Source: Epiperipatus broadwayi (Eukaryota; Onychophora; Udeonychophora; Euonychophora; Peripatidae). Taken from it: DNA of 64,000 nt. The notes below the pieces were generated by a model. It was not told the DNA's origin. It ran no database searches and saw nothing but the letters and a program-made list of their open reading frames with translations. Each line of letters starts with the position of its first letter. Positions within the stretch are counted from its first letter, which is position 1. The DNA is taken from assembly GCA_028023455.1 (NCBI GenBank), contig JAQFVV010000983.1, positions 1 to 64,000 of the forward strand. The letters are read 5' to 3'. Shown piece by piece: positions 16,898 through 27,611 of this stretch. A program made the translations under genes and the position numbers.

Positions 16898-17122
16898 AAC
16901 AGGCAAAACTCACTATACGTATGCCACACACAGCAAGCTAGAATAATCAATGGATGTCAGAAGACGTGCATAAAATCCCCATCTAGTGCCACAAGACAGA
17001 AACTAGTCTGGGGATATTGGATGAGTAGGCACTAGATGAGGATTTTATGCCCAAGCCTTCTGGCATCCATTGATTACTCTAGCTTGCTGTGTGTGGCATA
17101 CGTATAGTGAGTTTTGCCTGTT
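16898..17122. mobile_element. Foldback (long inverted-repeat) element, MITE-like
   Basis: The left arm 16898-16990 and right arm 17028-17122 are inverted copies with only a handful of mismatches plus a short indel, around a 37-base spacer. The outer ends are TTTAAACAGGC and, inverted, TTTAAAACAGGC. The arms hold unusual non-AT-rich sequence (ACTCACTATACGTATGCC near each end). A transcript would form a hairpin of about 93 bp. It may be a miniature inverted-repeat transposon or a hairpin RNA source. No clear target-site duplication is visible and there is no second copy in the window. Confidence 0.75.
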
Positions 17123-17458
17123 TTAAATAAATGTTTCTTAACTAAGGCAAAAATAAGATCTCGCATTTTTCTCTTGTATTCTATCAAATAAAACAGTGAT
17201 ATTGTGTTGTAAGATAAATGACTGGCATTCTAGCAGACTTAAGAAAACATGCACTTTCTAATAAGCTAATGTCTTATTAAGATCATAATAATAATTATTT
17301 AGATTTAAGAAAAAAGTGCTTACTTCAATCAACAAATACCTAAAATAAAAATAATAAATATTAGAATACTTATAGTCTTTTTACTTAGAATGGCATTAAA
17401 ATAATAGAATGAAAGGAGTACATTTCATTTCCCTCTCACATCCCTAAACAACACATAT

Positions 17459-18835
17459 TGAAACAGTAAGATTCGTATTCGAATCTTAAGTTTCACCTTT
17501 TTCTATCATCTCTCACTCACCGGTCTATCTTACCCAAATTTAAACTTTTTGGTATCGAATTGTGTGTGTAGCAATATTAAAAATGTATAGATATATGTAG
17601 AATTCACCATAAACATCCGATCTCAAATTTAAGGCAATAAATAAAGATAAAAAATATAATTTAGATTTCTTTTAATTATATAAAAATATATAATTTTAAC
17701 TAATTATTTTGAATTGTAAAATCCGTTATTTATTGTTTTGTTTAAATTTCATTTAATAATAATTTTAGAAATCTGATGTAATATGTATCGGTCGGTGAGA
17801 GGTAATAGATTAATTAAAAAGAAAAATTCCCTAAAATCTAATTGCAAAAACTAAATGTAAAATCTAAACATAAACAATAGAACGGCAGTTTTCTCTAATT
17901 GGAATTAACAAAAATACATTGACTATCCTCAGGGCAGATTAAGTGGAATCTAAAAATACACTAACAAAAATGTAAAAGATAAGATCTAAGAAAGGAGGCC
18001 ATTTTAGACTTTCTAGAGACTTTTCACTTTTACTTTAGCTTTGCTCTCAAGCAATTGAGAGTCTCCAAATATATATAATTTTGATGTGCCTTAATATGCG
18101 TGAATAGGAAGCACCCGGACTATTCTCCGTTCGGAGATGGCCTATCGGATGCCAAACCTTCCATTGCCCTTCATAAATTCAACCGCGAGGATCTGCTGTC
18201 TAAAATAATTTGAAAGCTGCTGCTGTTAAATTGTATGAACTATCTAAATGATAGAATCATGAACAATTTGCTAATGATCACAGAATCGGAAGACTTCTCA
18301 TAAATAGGTACCTGTCTCCAAATTCTCTAGAGTACTCTACTAATATGCTATAGCTAATTCTTCATACTACTTATATAACTTATAAAATGTAAAATTATCA
18401 TTTGTAAAACTAAAATTTAATAATTAATTTATTGTGCAAATTTCTCTAATAATCTAGCTTACCTCACTTTATCATTCTTGGTTATGTATTTCTAAAATCT
18501 ACATTTTATCATATAATTATCGCATGCTCATAATTTTCTAAGTATAAATCTATGATCGCTTGAAACAGTGGATGCGTGTCAAAATTTCATTAATATTTAC
18601 TTTCATGAATAACTTAATATTTTCATATAAATCGACACACATTCAATGCCTCCTTTATTGTAATGTAGGGGTCTACTGCTTAGCAAATGGCTGACGTATT
18701 AGTGTAATAATCACCCAGTTTTTATATGTTTTATATTTTATTAAATTTTGCTTAATAATTCCATAAAATTGCATTTCTTTGACAGTCGCAAACATTCATT
18801 ATTAAATGTTGGTAATGTAGGGCCGAGTTAGAAAA
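17459..18835 (+). repeat. LTR-like dispersed repeat, copy C
   Basis: This 1.4-kb sequence recurs in the same orientation at 62351-63777 with moderate divergence. It starts TGAAACAGTAAG, like the start of the element 3 LTR (TGAAACAGACAG), and contains near its start an 8-bp perfect palindrome arm pair, AAGATTCG...CGAATCTT. The right end is not defined: the copies simply diverge after a shared ATGTAGGGCC block. It is probably an LTR or solo LTR of another related family, but no polypurine tract precedes it. Confidence 0.6.
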
Positions 18836-18839
18836 TATA

Positions 18840-19645
18840 TTTAAATCTTACCAAAATCATCTATACATTATACATGTGTTACATTTTAGAGATGCGATGA
18901 CCCATTACAAGCCTTGAATATTCCGGATTCTATAGGGTTGAAGTTGTCCTACATAAACGGACATAATAAATGATCCCGTATGGCTTGACGAAAGTCACGC
19001 AGCCACAGGCAATCGTGGCACGAACCGCTTGTCCCTTGTTATGCTTATGTGACACCTTATATCTTTGGGCCGATGGCAAATGCCAGCCCGTCATTATAAA
19101 CATTCATGGCTATGCAGTCAATATACTGCCATCCCATATCGCCTTTTTAAAACATACCACGTGTTTCTTTAATTAACTTTATTATTCTAGGTATCACTCC
19201 ATCCCTGCATTAGTGACATAACTCACTCTCAAATAAATGTTTGCCCCTAGTTATTAGTAAATATCTTTAATTAAATAAATATATGTCCGCTGCTACTCTT
19301 ATAAATTTTACTTTAGACTCTTGCATTGCAAAGGTATAAATCCCTAAAGGCATGCCTTAGAAATACTTGCTCAAGAATTTTAGCTAGCTAGATTACGTCA
19401 TCAAATAAATGTTTTTTCTTTTTGTAAACATTACAGTATAGGAAATACCGCTACTGAGGTCTTAAATATAAAATATGTCTAAATAAATAAATGTATTTCT
19501 GTAATATAATAGTATCGAAAATCCCACTACTGAAACTTTAAATCTTAGCAAATATTATTAGTAAATATTTTTATTATTAAAATGTTTCAATAAATAATTT
19601 CAAACTATACATCTGCAGTTACGTTTTATTTATTTGATACCCATT
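18840..19645. other. Unassigned stretch before element 2
   Basis: This includes a less AT-rich segment at 18900-19170 with a 68-codon open frame (18970-19176) of no recognisable family. It may be the unmatched end of the 17459 repeat. Nothing else is seen. Confidence 0.4.
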
Positions 19646-19649
19646 CTAT
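19646..19649. other. Target-site duplication CTAT (left) of element 2
   Basis: CTAT immediately precedes the LTR terminus TGTACCGG; the same four bases follow the other LTR terminus at 30405-30408. A 4-bp duplication is usual for this superfamily, within its 4-6 bp range. Confidence 0.75.
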
Positions 19650-22447
19650 TGTACCGGTCAAAATAGTATGCTCACTTAACACGATTCAAATCTTAAGCAA
19701 AAGTACCTCGAATCCGATCATGCCCGAGATACACAGGTCTGGAGCAATCCTGAATTCTAACCTATTTGCCTATTCTTCGAATCTCTGACCCAATGAACAA
19801 CAATTCTGATGACACAGTAAAATTATTTTAAATCCATGCCCATAAGCAAAGCGGTAGAGCATAAGATCAGACTGATGGGGATGATCGAGATTGGAGTAGC
19901 CCAGGAATTATATTTATTATAGTTATTTATTGATGCTAAGCTCTTAGCTAAAGAAAATAGTTCTAAATATTAACTAGAAAATAATACTTCAAAAACGACA
20001 AACCAGGATTTACATGAAACAGATATTTTTAATAAATCTTACACAAACTCATATGTATATTACAAAAGATTAAAAAAACGCATGTATATTTTACCAACCA
20101 GTTTCACGCTTGGGACAATATCGTTTATTTACAAGACTTGGGACTTTGTTGTATAAAATCCCCTCTATCACTCATTTAATAAATATAATTGTACAGATAC
20201 AATTTCATATTATTTTGACAAATAAATATAAATGTACGGTCTCAATCATTTATTTACAATCTTAAAATCATTACATATATTTGATAGGCATTGTTAGGAC
20301 ATAGCGTCTTTAGAATAAGTATACATAAAAAACAAACAATGCGCAATATTTACAAGAATAAATTATACCAATTGATTTACGTCTCTGGGAATCGATAACG
20401 CTTTTTTAAACGAAAGCGGTTTTAAGATCAACATACTGAACGTATTTTACGAAATGAATCATTATCTTTAACACATCATTGCTACTTGCTACGATTACAC
20501 GGACGGTGATCAAATTAAAGAGCAGAGTAACGGTACTAGCATACATTAAAGAAATCTGGCCTTCATGGTGATTGTGGATATTTTGTCATTTTAAAGCATA
20601 TTTGAAAAACGAACTTAAAGTTGATATGTCCGCGCATTCTGGCGGAGCGATATCGAAAGAGGGTCTGGGTTTGAGAGCCCAGAATCTGGATGCACTGTAT
20701 TCTGCAGCACATAATATCATAACCCTCCTAAACTTTACGTTCCACAGAGAGTCTCTGATTACGAACAACTTCGAAAAGTAGGACAGGAGCTTCAAGCTTT
20801 CGATGTCTCCAATAACAAAACGATCAAGAAATGGAAAAGATAAAATATCAGAATAAAGGAAAAGGTATGCCAGCAACGTTTATATAATTTTATAATATTA
20901 TTTAAAGTTTGGAAATGGTCTAACCTCTTGCGCAATAATCTATTTTTCAATTCTGAGTCATTTAACTAGTCATAATGAATAACAACATTTATATTTAAAG
21001 AATCGATTGCCAAATACATATTAACCGGTAGAATTCGCCCTTCAGGCACCAGCAAAAAAAAAAAAAAGAATTGGATTAATTATGTGAAGGTTCACGATTT
21101 TTTTTTTTTAAATAGAAATTTAAAGACAAATTCAAAGCAGCCAATTTAGCAAAATTCATCCACAGTAAAAGTTTTTAATTTACTTTAAGAATAATGAATT
21201 TAAAAATGAAACCAAACTCGCGAGCAATTTCTATTTAATATAAAGAAAACTTTATTGATAAGTTTTAAATAAAGCCCACCCTTTTTCCAAGTAAAACAAT
21301 TATTTCCCCCCTTACTCGTGAATTTAGCGATTTTGGCATATTAAAGAAAATAGATTATATTTATACATTAAACAAAATACATAACATCTTAATGGAATCG
21401 CCCATATTTGTATATATAATTTAATTAAGCGTGAAAGGTAAATTAAAATACATGATAGTAATAAAAAGTTACTGAGAGAGAGTTTAAAAGCAAAATTTAG
21501 CAGAAGCTTATACAATAATATATATATTAAGATATGAAGGTTGAACTATAGATTACAAATTACAAAAGTATTGACTTATGAAGGCAGTTCTACGTTAAAA
21601 GGTTACCTAAGAAAAAAAACAGCATGGCGGCATCATTAGCAATCAGCAGTCAGAAGTAATCATGTTGTATGGTCAGCTAGATGAAACATGGCAGTGGCAG
21701 GCAGACAGTTCTTCAAGAAAAGAAGGAAAAAAGGTGCTTCTTTTCTACTCACAATTCATCGCACCGAACTTCTCTTGACTTCTTAAAATGTTACGGTCTT
21801 GAAACCCTTAAAAGTAACTGACTGAAAAAGAACTCAACTCAACTGACTCAAATCTCAACTCCAAAAAAAAACTCTTTTGTTATATGGGCCTTTTTTTATC
21901 AACCTTAATCCCACCAAGAATGCAATCTCAGTTGCCCACAGCTATCTCTTAATTACAAAAAACATGTTTGATTAGTAAAATATTTAATTAACAAACTAAA
22001 ACAGATAAGGCTGGAAATACCATTTTAGCTATTTTTAGAGATTTGAAAACAACTAAAAGAGAATTTTAATTAAGATTTATAATTTTAATTAATGAAAACA
22101 ATCAGTCGTATAGATAAAGATAATTTTAGTATTTCAAACCCTCCCCATCTTTCTTTGTTGTTACATTGAATATACACAGATATAAAAATAATTACAAATA
22201 TCTAAGCAAATGTATTTTTATAGCAATAAAACTATTGCTTTAGTCATAATATATATACGCATCATTCAAACTACTGTTTCATTTTTACTAAACAAAATTA
22301 ATTTTACTCATCTTTAGAATGATTCGACATACAGTGTGTGAGTGAATAGCATATATTTATAGCAGGGTCTGAATTGCGGGCCCCATAGGAGGTTAGTGTA
22401 GATGGTTAAGCATGAAGCTCAATGATGATTAGACATTGACTGCTTCA
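19650..22447 (-). repeat. 3' LTR of element 2
   Basis: This 2,798-bp LTR is near-identical to 27612-30404. In element orientation it starts TGAAGCAGTC at 22447 and ends GACCGGTACA at 19650. It contains a less AT-rich segment at about 20620-20720 with open frames on both strands, the longest reading ...AHSGGAISKEGLGLRAQ... on the + strand. I recognise no family and treat these as incidental. LTRs this long are unusual for animal gypsy elements. Confidence 0.93.
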
Positions 22448-22458
22448 TTCTTCCCCAC
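22448..22458 (-). other. Polypurine tract of element 2
   Basis: Read on the - strand this is GTGGGGAAGAA, abutting the TGAAGCAG start of the 3' LTR. It is the expected primer site for plus-strand DNA synthesis. Element 3 has the very similar GTAGGAAGAAA in the same place. Confidence 0.85.
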
Positions 22459-22679
22459 TTAAAGTGATCAAAAAAAAATCAATAAAAAAAAATACCTTTG
22501 TTGGAGTCTAATATAATGTTGGTGAGAAAAACAACCTTAATAAATGAGCATGAAAACTTTGCTCCTTGTACAAAAAAAACAAAACTGCCTTCTTATTTGA
22601 ATCAAGTTTTTAGTATGGAGAAGAAAGAATCTTTCATTCCTTTTTATCTTTTTATTTCAACTTCTTGCTGTTTTTTCCA

Positions 22680-23408
22680 TTAACTGAAATATTTGGTATG
22701 AGGATCGGGTGGTGTGTAAGGTTTCAATTGTCGTGCATTATAGATGCCATTAAACCCATTTTCTCCTTCCAATAGAAAAGCATTTTCATGACATCTTCTC
22801 CGAACAAGGTATGGTCCACTATACAAGGGAAAAAAATTTTTAAACTCCTTTTTTACTACACTGCTAGTCTTGGGAGATCTCAACCATACTTGATCGCCTT
22901 CCTGAAATTGGTGACATTGCATCCGTCCCCTCTTTATGCGATTTTCAGCTGCCCGGGCCAACCGTCTTCTAGCAGCTTCTTGGTCATGAATAGGGTCAAT
23001 AACTATTTCATCTAGTGGCACCAAGTTCGGAAATAAGTTGCAACATGGCTTCCCATAGTGAAGGCGTTCAGGCGTAAAACCGGTAGACTCATTTATCGTC
23101 TGGTTTATACAGTTGACTATTTCTGGGGTTTTATTTACCCAATCCCGGTGGTTGGTTGATATGTAGGTGCGAAAGAGATGATTGAGTTCTCTCATGACTC
23201 TTTCACATGGGTTAGATTGGGGATTCCTAATCGATGTCAACCGATGAGTGAGTTGTTGCTTCAAAAGCCAGCTTCTCCATTCCTTAGAGGTGAAGGCTGA
23301 ACCATGATCTGATAGAATAGAATTAGGTTTTCCCACCTCAGGGAATTGTTTATCTTGGAGGGTCCGAATCGTATTCCTTGAGTCTGCAGCCCGGACAGGA
23401 TATGCTCA
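22680..23408 (-). pseudogene. Integrase core (second half) and GPY/F domain (element 2)
   Basis: This segment is in the same frame as the pol segment upstream and is separated from it by a TGA at 23406-23408. Counting from the first methionine (23336), it has the second catalytic aspartate at about residue 10 (ILSDHGSAFTS) and the glutamate at about residue 45 (NPQSNPCERVMREL), close to the DD35E spacing. The C terminus carries the GPY/F module (PLYSGPYLVRRR) and ends NARQLKPYTPP.... All three catalytic acids survive when both segments are considered. The stop follows a TATGTA context and would fit decay of an arginine CGA codon; that is inference. Confidence 0.88.
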
Positions 23409-25091
23409 TACATATTTGGAAAACACATCATAGGTCACGAGTAGATATTGGAACTTTCTAAATTTGGGCAACGGGCCATAGTGGTCGATTGCAATTAGCT
23501 CATTGGGCCTTGATGCAGTTATGGGTTTCACAGTTCCAGCATAAGACTTGTTCGGAAACTTAGTCCGGGCACATGTGCATTTCCGTAACACTGTGAGAAT
23601 CTGTGTGTACATACCTGGCCAGTAAAATTGGCGTCTCAAGGCTTCCTCAGTTTTCCGTGGCCCATAATGTCCCAAGGTTTTGTGGACGTGTTCGACCAGT
23701 TGCATCCTAATCTTATTTGGCGTCATGATTTTCCATGGGTTCTCCATGTCTTTTGTTTTACATTGCAGGATCCCATCTTTTAAGCGGAATTGGGAGTATC
23801 GCTGCACATTTCTTTTGTTTGTACACATTAGGTGATTGGTTCCCAGGTTGGAAATAATGTTAGCATATTGGTCATCTTGCCAATATCGTAGATTTGTCAA
23901 ATCAGTTTCCATAGGGGTCTTCGTGGTCATGGCCATGATTCTGAGGGTCTGGTCACTCAGTTGGGGATTTTGGATACTGACAGGTACAGGATGGCGGCTT
24001 AGGATATCTGCCACAATGTTCTCACGCCCTGGGCAGTAAGCCACTTTGTATTGGAACTGTTGAAGGGCCAGGCTCCACCGGATCAATCGATCGTTAGTAA
24101 GGAAACTTTTATTCAAGAATTCCAAACATTTGTGATCGGTTACTATGACCACGTCAGACCCCAGGAGAAATTGCCGGAATTTCTGGCAGGCCCAAACAAT
24201 TGCTAGGGTTTCTTGTTCTGTGGTGGTATAGTGTACTTCGGCTCCCTTTAAGGAGCAGCTACAAAAATAGAGCACCTGATGCTTTCCTTCTTCATTAATT
24301 TGGAATAACACAGCCCCCAATCCCTGCTTGCTACTATCAGCCTGGACGTAAAAGGTCCTTGTAAAATCAGGGTGACACAACATTACAGCTTTAAGGAAAT
24401 TTTTTTTTATGTTCTCAAAATTTTTGTCATGTGCTTCAGTCCATTCCCATTTATGATCTTTCTTTAGTAACTCTATCAGCTTTCCTGTCTCATGAGCAAA
24501 ATTTGGGTAAAACCGGTGATAGAAGTTACAAAGCCCTAGGAAAGATCGGACCTGTTTCCGAGTTTTTGGTTTAGGGAAGTGCTCAATGGCTTCTACTTTC
24601 TCAGGGTGGACTTTGACCCCATACTCACTTACAACATGTCCAAGGAATGTAATTTCTTTTACCGCAAAGCGACTCTTTTCCAAGTTAATAGTTATGTTTT
24701 CTTGGGCACATTCACGGAAAAATTGTTCCAGGCATTTCAAATGTTCAGTGATGTTTTTCGATGCAATTACTATATCATCCACATAGCAGACCATATTTTT
24801 CTGTACCTCTTTGGAGAGGACTTGTTTTAAACATCGCATCAGTCCTGCCCCACTATTAATGAGTCCAAAGGGGACTCGCTTAAACACATGGGTATGTCCT
24901 CCATACCGAAACGCGGTATTCTTTCGGTCATGAGGGTCTAGGGCCATCTGCCAATAACTGGCGGTAAGATCTAAGGTAGAAAAGATTGTCTGCCCTGCCA
25001 ACTGGACAAATACTTCCTGGATCGGTGGCGGGATGTCTCTCTCAGGGATGGTCATGCTGTTTAATTTCCGTGCGTCCAAACATAGCCGCAA
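23406..25091 (-). pseudogene. Pol: reverse transcriptase, RNase H, integrase N-terminus (element 2)
   Basis: The open segment has 561 codons. Reverse transcriptase: LCLDARKL at the start, catalytic D41 in STLDLTASYWQ, VPFGLINSGAG near 73-83 and YVDD at 103-106. RNase H: acidic residues D252 (QADSS), E294, D319 (VTDHK) and D362 (VADILSRHP), all present. Integrase zinc finger: H470 and H475, then CTC at 505-507, where element 1 has CELC, so one residue of the C-x-x-C spacing is missing and zinc binding is doubtful. The first integrase aspartate is D536 (AIDHYGPLP). The start is artificial: the frame joins the upstream segment through a frameshift at an A-run near 25097-25106. Confidence 0.93.
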
Positions 25092-26085
25092 ATCTCCATT
25101 TTTTTTTCACCACAACCAGCGGATTGTTATAGGGAGATGGGCTCCGCTCAATAATATCCCACTCGATCATCTGTTGAATCTGCTTTTCCACCTCAACCCG
25201 GTATTGGAATGGGATGGGGTATGTTTTGGATTGGGTGTACGATTCCTCCTTCACTCGAATTCTATGAGTATACCCCTTTATTTTTCCAGGAGTCTGGGCG
25301 AACACCTGAGCATAATTTTCTAATATGCTTTGGATACTTCTTTTATCTTTGGACCCTGTAATAGCTGAGTCACGGACCTTTTTTTCAATCAATGCTGAAT
25401 CAACAGGCTGGATCAAGCAGCTTTGCTTCTCAGGTACGGCTTGGTGGGTCACTTTGAAATGTGTTGATTCATTGTCGAATAGGCATTTTCTTCCGAAGAA
25501 ATCGATAATTCCATGATTTTGGGTTAGAAAGTCGGAACCCAACACCACATCATAGATTAGTCCAGATACAATCAAGAATGTATGGCCCATCAATCTCTCA
25601 TTAATCTTCACCTCTAGCCAGATTTGACTGTTCTCGCTCATGATTCTTTTCCCATTAGCCAAGGTCAACTGGATGGGATGTGTTGGCAATTGCATGATCT
25701 CCCCTTCTCTCTCTATACTTTTAATCCATGCCTTTGATACAATCGATGCTTGGCTTCCTGAATCCACTAGTGCTAATACCTTGGTGGATTCTATCATCAC
25801 TTCAATAATAGGACACAAGCTTGTGGTTGTAACATTCTCAATGCTTTCTTTTTCCCATATTATGTTAGTCATCTGGCTACCATCTGGTTTAAACTGATTC
25901 CGTTGTCTTTTTAAATATTCTGGGCATTCCTGTATGTCCCCCTTCCTTTGTTCTGTGTTCAATTTTGGGGTTCCATCTGTTTCTGGATTCCTGAATCCAT
26001 AGTCTATTGAAACCAAAAACTCAGTCATTTCATTTATCTTGTTGATCCGGCTTATGATCATCATTTCCTGCACCTTCATCGGCAT
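25042..26085 (-). pseudogene. Gag C-terminus, protease and start of reverse transcriptase (element 2)
   Basis: The open segment has 347 codons. The first 35 or so residues (QEMMIISRINKINEM ... SIDYGF) match the C-terminal part of the Gag of element 3 (NLPPWIQRML ... QIDYGD). An aspartic protease follows, with DSG at 108-110 (LALVDSGSQASIVS) and the second block GLIYDVVLGSDFLTQ. The reverse transcriptase N-terminus starts near residue 290 (YPIPFQYRVEVEKQIQQM ... SPYNNPLVVVKKK). After KKK the frame is lost at a homopolymer (plus strand T-run at about 25097-25106). No CCHC zinc knuckle lies between Gag and protease. Confidence 0.9.
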
Positions 26086-26091
26086 GTTCTG

Positions 26092-26508
26092 TCATATGGT
26101 ACGGATAATATGTGATTCTGACCATGTGATATCTGGTAGAGATCTGAGTCTTGCGGCTTGCTTTAAAAAGAATTGTGCATACGTTTCTTGGTGATTAGTT
26201 GGAAATTTTTCATTGATTATAGTGTGCAAAATATACTCCTGTCTTTCTTCACTCCAAAAAATCTTGCATAGTGCCCGGCAGTATTCTTCGAGATCTGTTG
26301 GTTTGTGTGTCAATGATCGCCACCAGTCTTTAGCGGTTGCCTCCAAATGCTGGCTAGCTATGGCCATTTGTTCCCCACTGCTCAGTGCATAGAGTGAAAA
26401 CATTGCCTTCAGATTTTCCATATGTTCCTGTGGACTCTCCTGTGGTTCACCACGGAAGATCTGGATCTGCATAAATTGTCCAGTGATGGGTAGTTCCTGA
26501 TGCCTCAT
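26092..26508 (-). pseudogene. Gag capsid segment (element 2)
   Basis: These 138 codons match the retrotransposon Gag capsid region: QIQIFRGEPQESPQEHME, then AIASQHLEATAKDWWRSL and FWSEERQEYILH. Residue for residue it resembles the Gag of element 3 (QIQIFKGD..., ASHYLKESTKAWWKLL, YWSEEKQEGLLH). It ends at a TGA (26092-26094) that is in frame with the next segment beginning seven bases on, so Gag is split by a single stop. The element 3 Gag has about 180 further N-terminal residues (coiled coil and acidic linker) that are not evident here. Confidence 0.88.
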
Positions 26509-27611
26509 TTTATTTACTAAAATTCCCTTCTATTTTTTTTAAAGAATTCTTTAAGCATGAAATTTTGGTTGCTATACTTTCTGACTTCCTTTTTCTATTA
26601 TTTCTTCATGAATTATACACCTCTCTCCCTCCTCTCTTCAACTGTCTTCATTTTGCCATTTTTTTCTTTTTTTTTTTTTTGCTGCCGACTGCTGCTGATA
26701 ACAGGAAAAATATGTGATCATAACCTGTATGTGTATGATCTATTGGAATTCAACTGCCTTGCTGCTTAACTTTTGGTTGTTTTTCTGCACCTATAATAGA
26801 CTCTTACAAAAAAAAAAAAATTGATTAGTGATTTGTTTCAGCAATATCATATATGTTTGCTCATGACAATTATACATAGAAAACAGTGGAAATATAATTT
26901 AACTCTCTCTCTCAACCCCTAACATCCTGGTTTGAACTCATTTTGACATGTAGTTTATTATATTACTGTTGGCACATTTATATAATGGCGCCAGCCAACA
27001 GTATATATAAAAAAAATAATTCCAAATACATCTGGGCTACTCAACTAGTAAATATAAGTATTTGTTACACATTATAAACTCTATTACAAATATAATGCAT
27101 AGAAAATGAATGAAACATGAAGTGCACCTTGTTACAATCAAGGTTTATAACTTATGGCTGAAGTACATGGGTTTTATTTATAAACATTTTCATTTTTGCA
27201 TATATAACATAAGAAACACTTTTATATATTTTTAAAACCAGATACAGAAAAAAAATTCACATATGGGTATCAAAATTTTTTCATTTTATAAACAAGATTT
27301 TTGCATTTGTAGCTATTAACATGGAAAAACAATATTTTTCTATAGTTGTAAAACCAGATACAACAAAAACCATTTACATTTATGGTTGCAACACATGGAC
27401 ATTGGTTTTAATATCAAATTTTCACCTTTTATGTATATAAAATCAGAAAACAAACTCAGGTAGGAAGGAAATATACATATCTATCATCAATGATCTCTTA
27501 CAACCTTTTTTTTTTAAAACATACATATAAACAGAATTCAGTACTCAGGGTATGTGGGTGTTTATATCGAAGCCACACTTGGGCAGCCAAGCCCGGGAAA
27601 AAAAAATCCAC
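26509..27611 (-). other. 5' leader of element 2
   Basis: This 1.1-kb untranslated region lies between the 5' LTR and gag. It contains the hairpin at 26965-27002, a GA run (26904-26913 on the + strand as CT repeats) and two copies 116 bases apart of AAAACCAGATACA (27234 and 27350) inside degenerate tandem repeats. Right after the LTR the - strand reads GTGGATTTTTTTTTCCCGG, which has a TGG but no primer-binding site I can assign to a given tRNA. Confidence 0.7.
26965..27002 (-). promoter_or_regulatory. Conserved leader hairpin with TGGCGCC loop (element 2)
   Basis: 26965-26973 and 26994-27002 are perfect 9-bp inverted repeats around a 20-base loop that reads TGGCGCCATTATATAAATGT on the - strand. 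The leader of element 3 has the homologous structure at 52979-53015 with base changes that keep pairing. TGGCGCC equals the first seven bases of a tRNA-Lys primer-binding site, but it lies about 620 bases from the LTR. A packaging, dimerisation or translation signal is as likely. Confidence 0.65.

Noticed and set aside
18970-19176. 68-codon + strand frame
   Set aside because: Less AT-rich, but no recognisable domain and probably part of a repeat end.
26974-26993. TGGCGCC as a normal tRNA-Lys primer-binding site
   Set aside because: It matches only seven bases and lies about 620 bases inside the 5' LTR boundary, which is fixed by the repeat comparison and the CTAT duplication.
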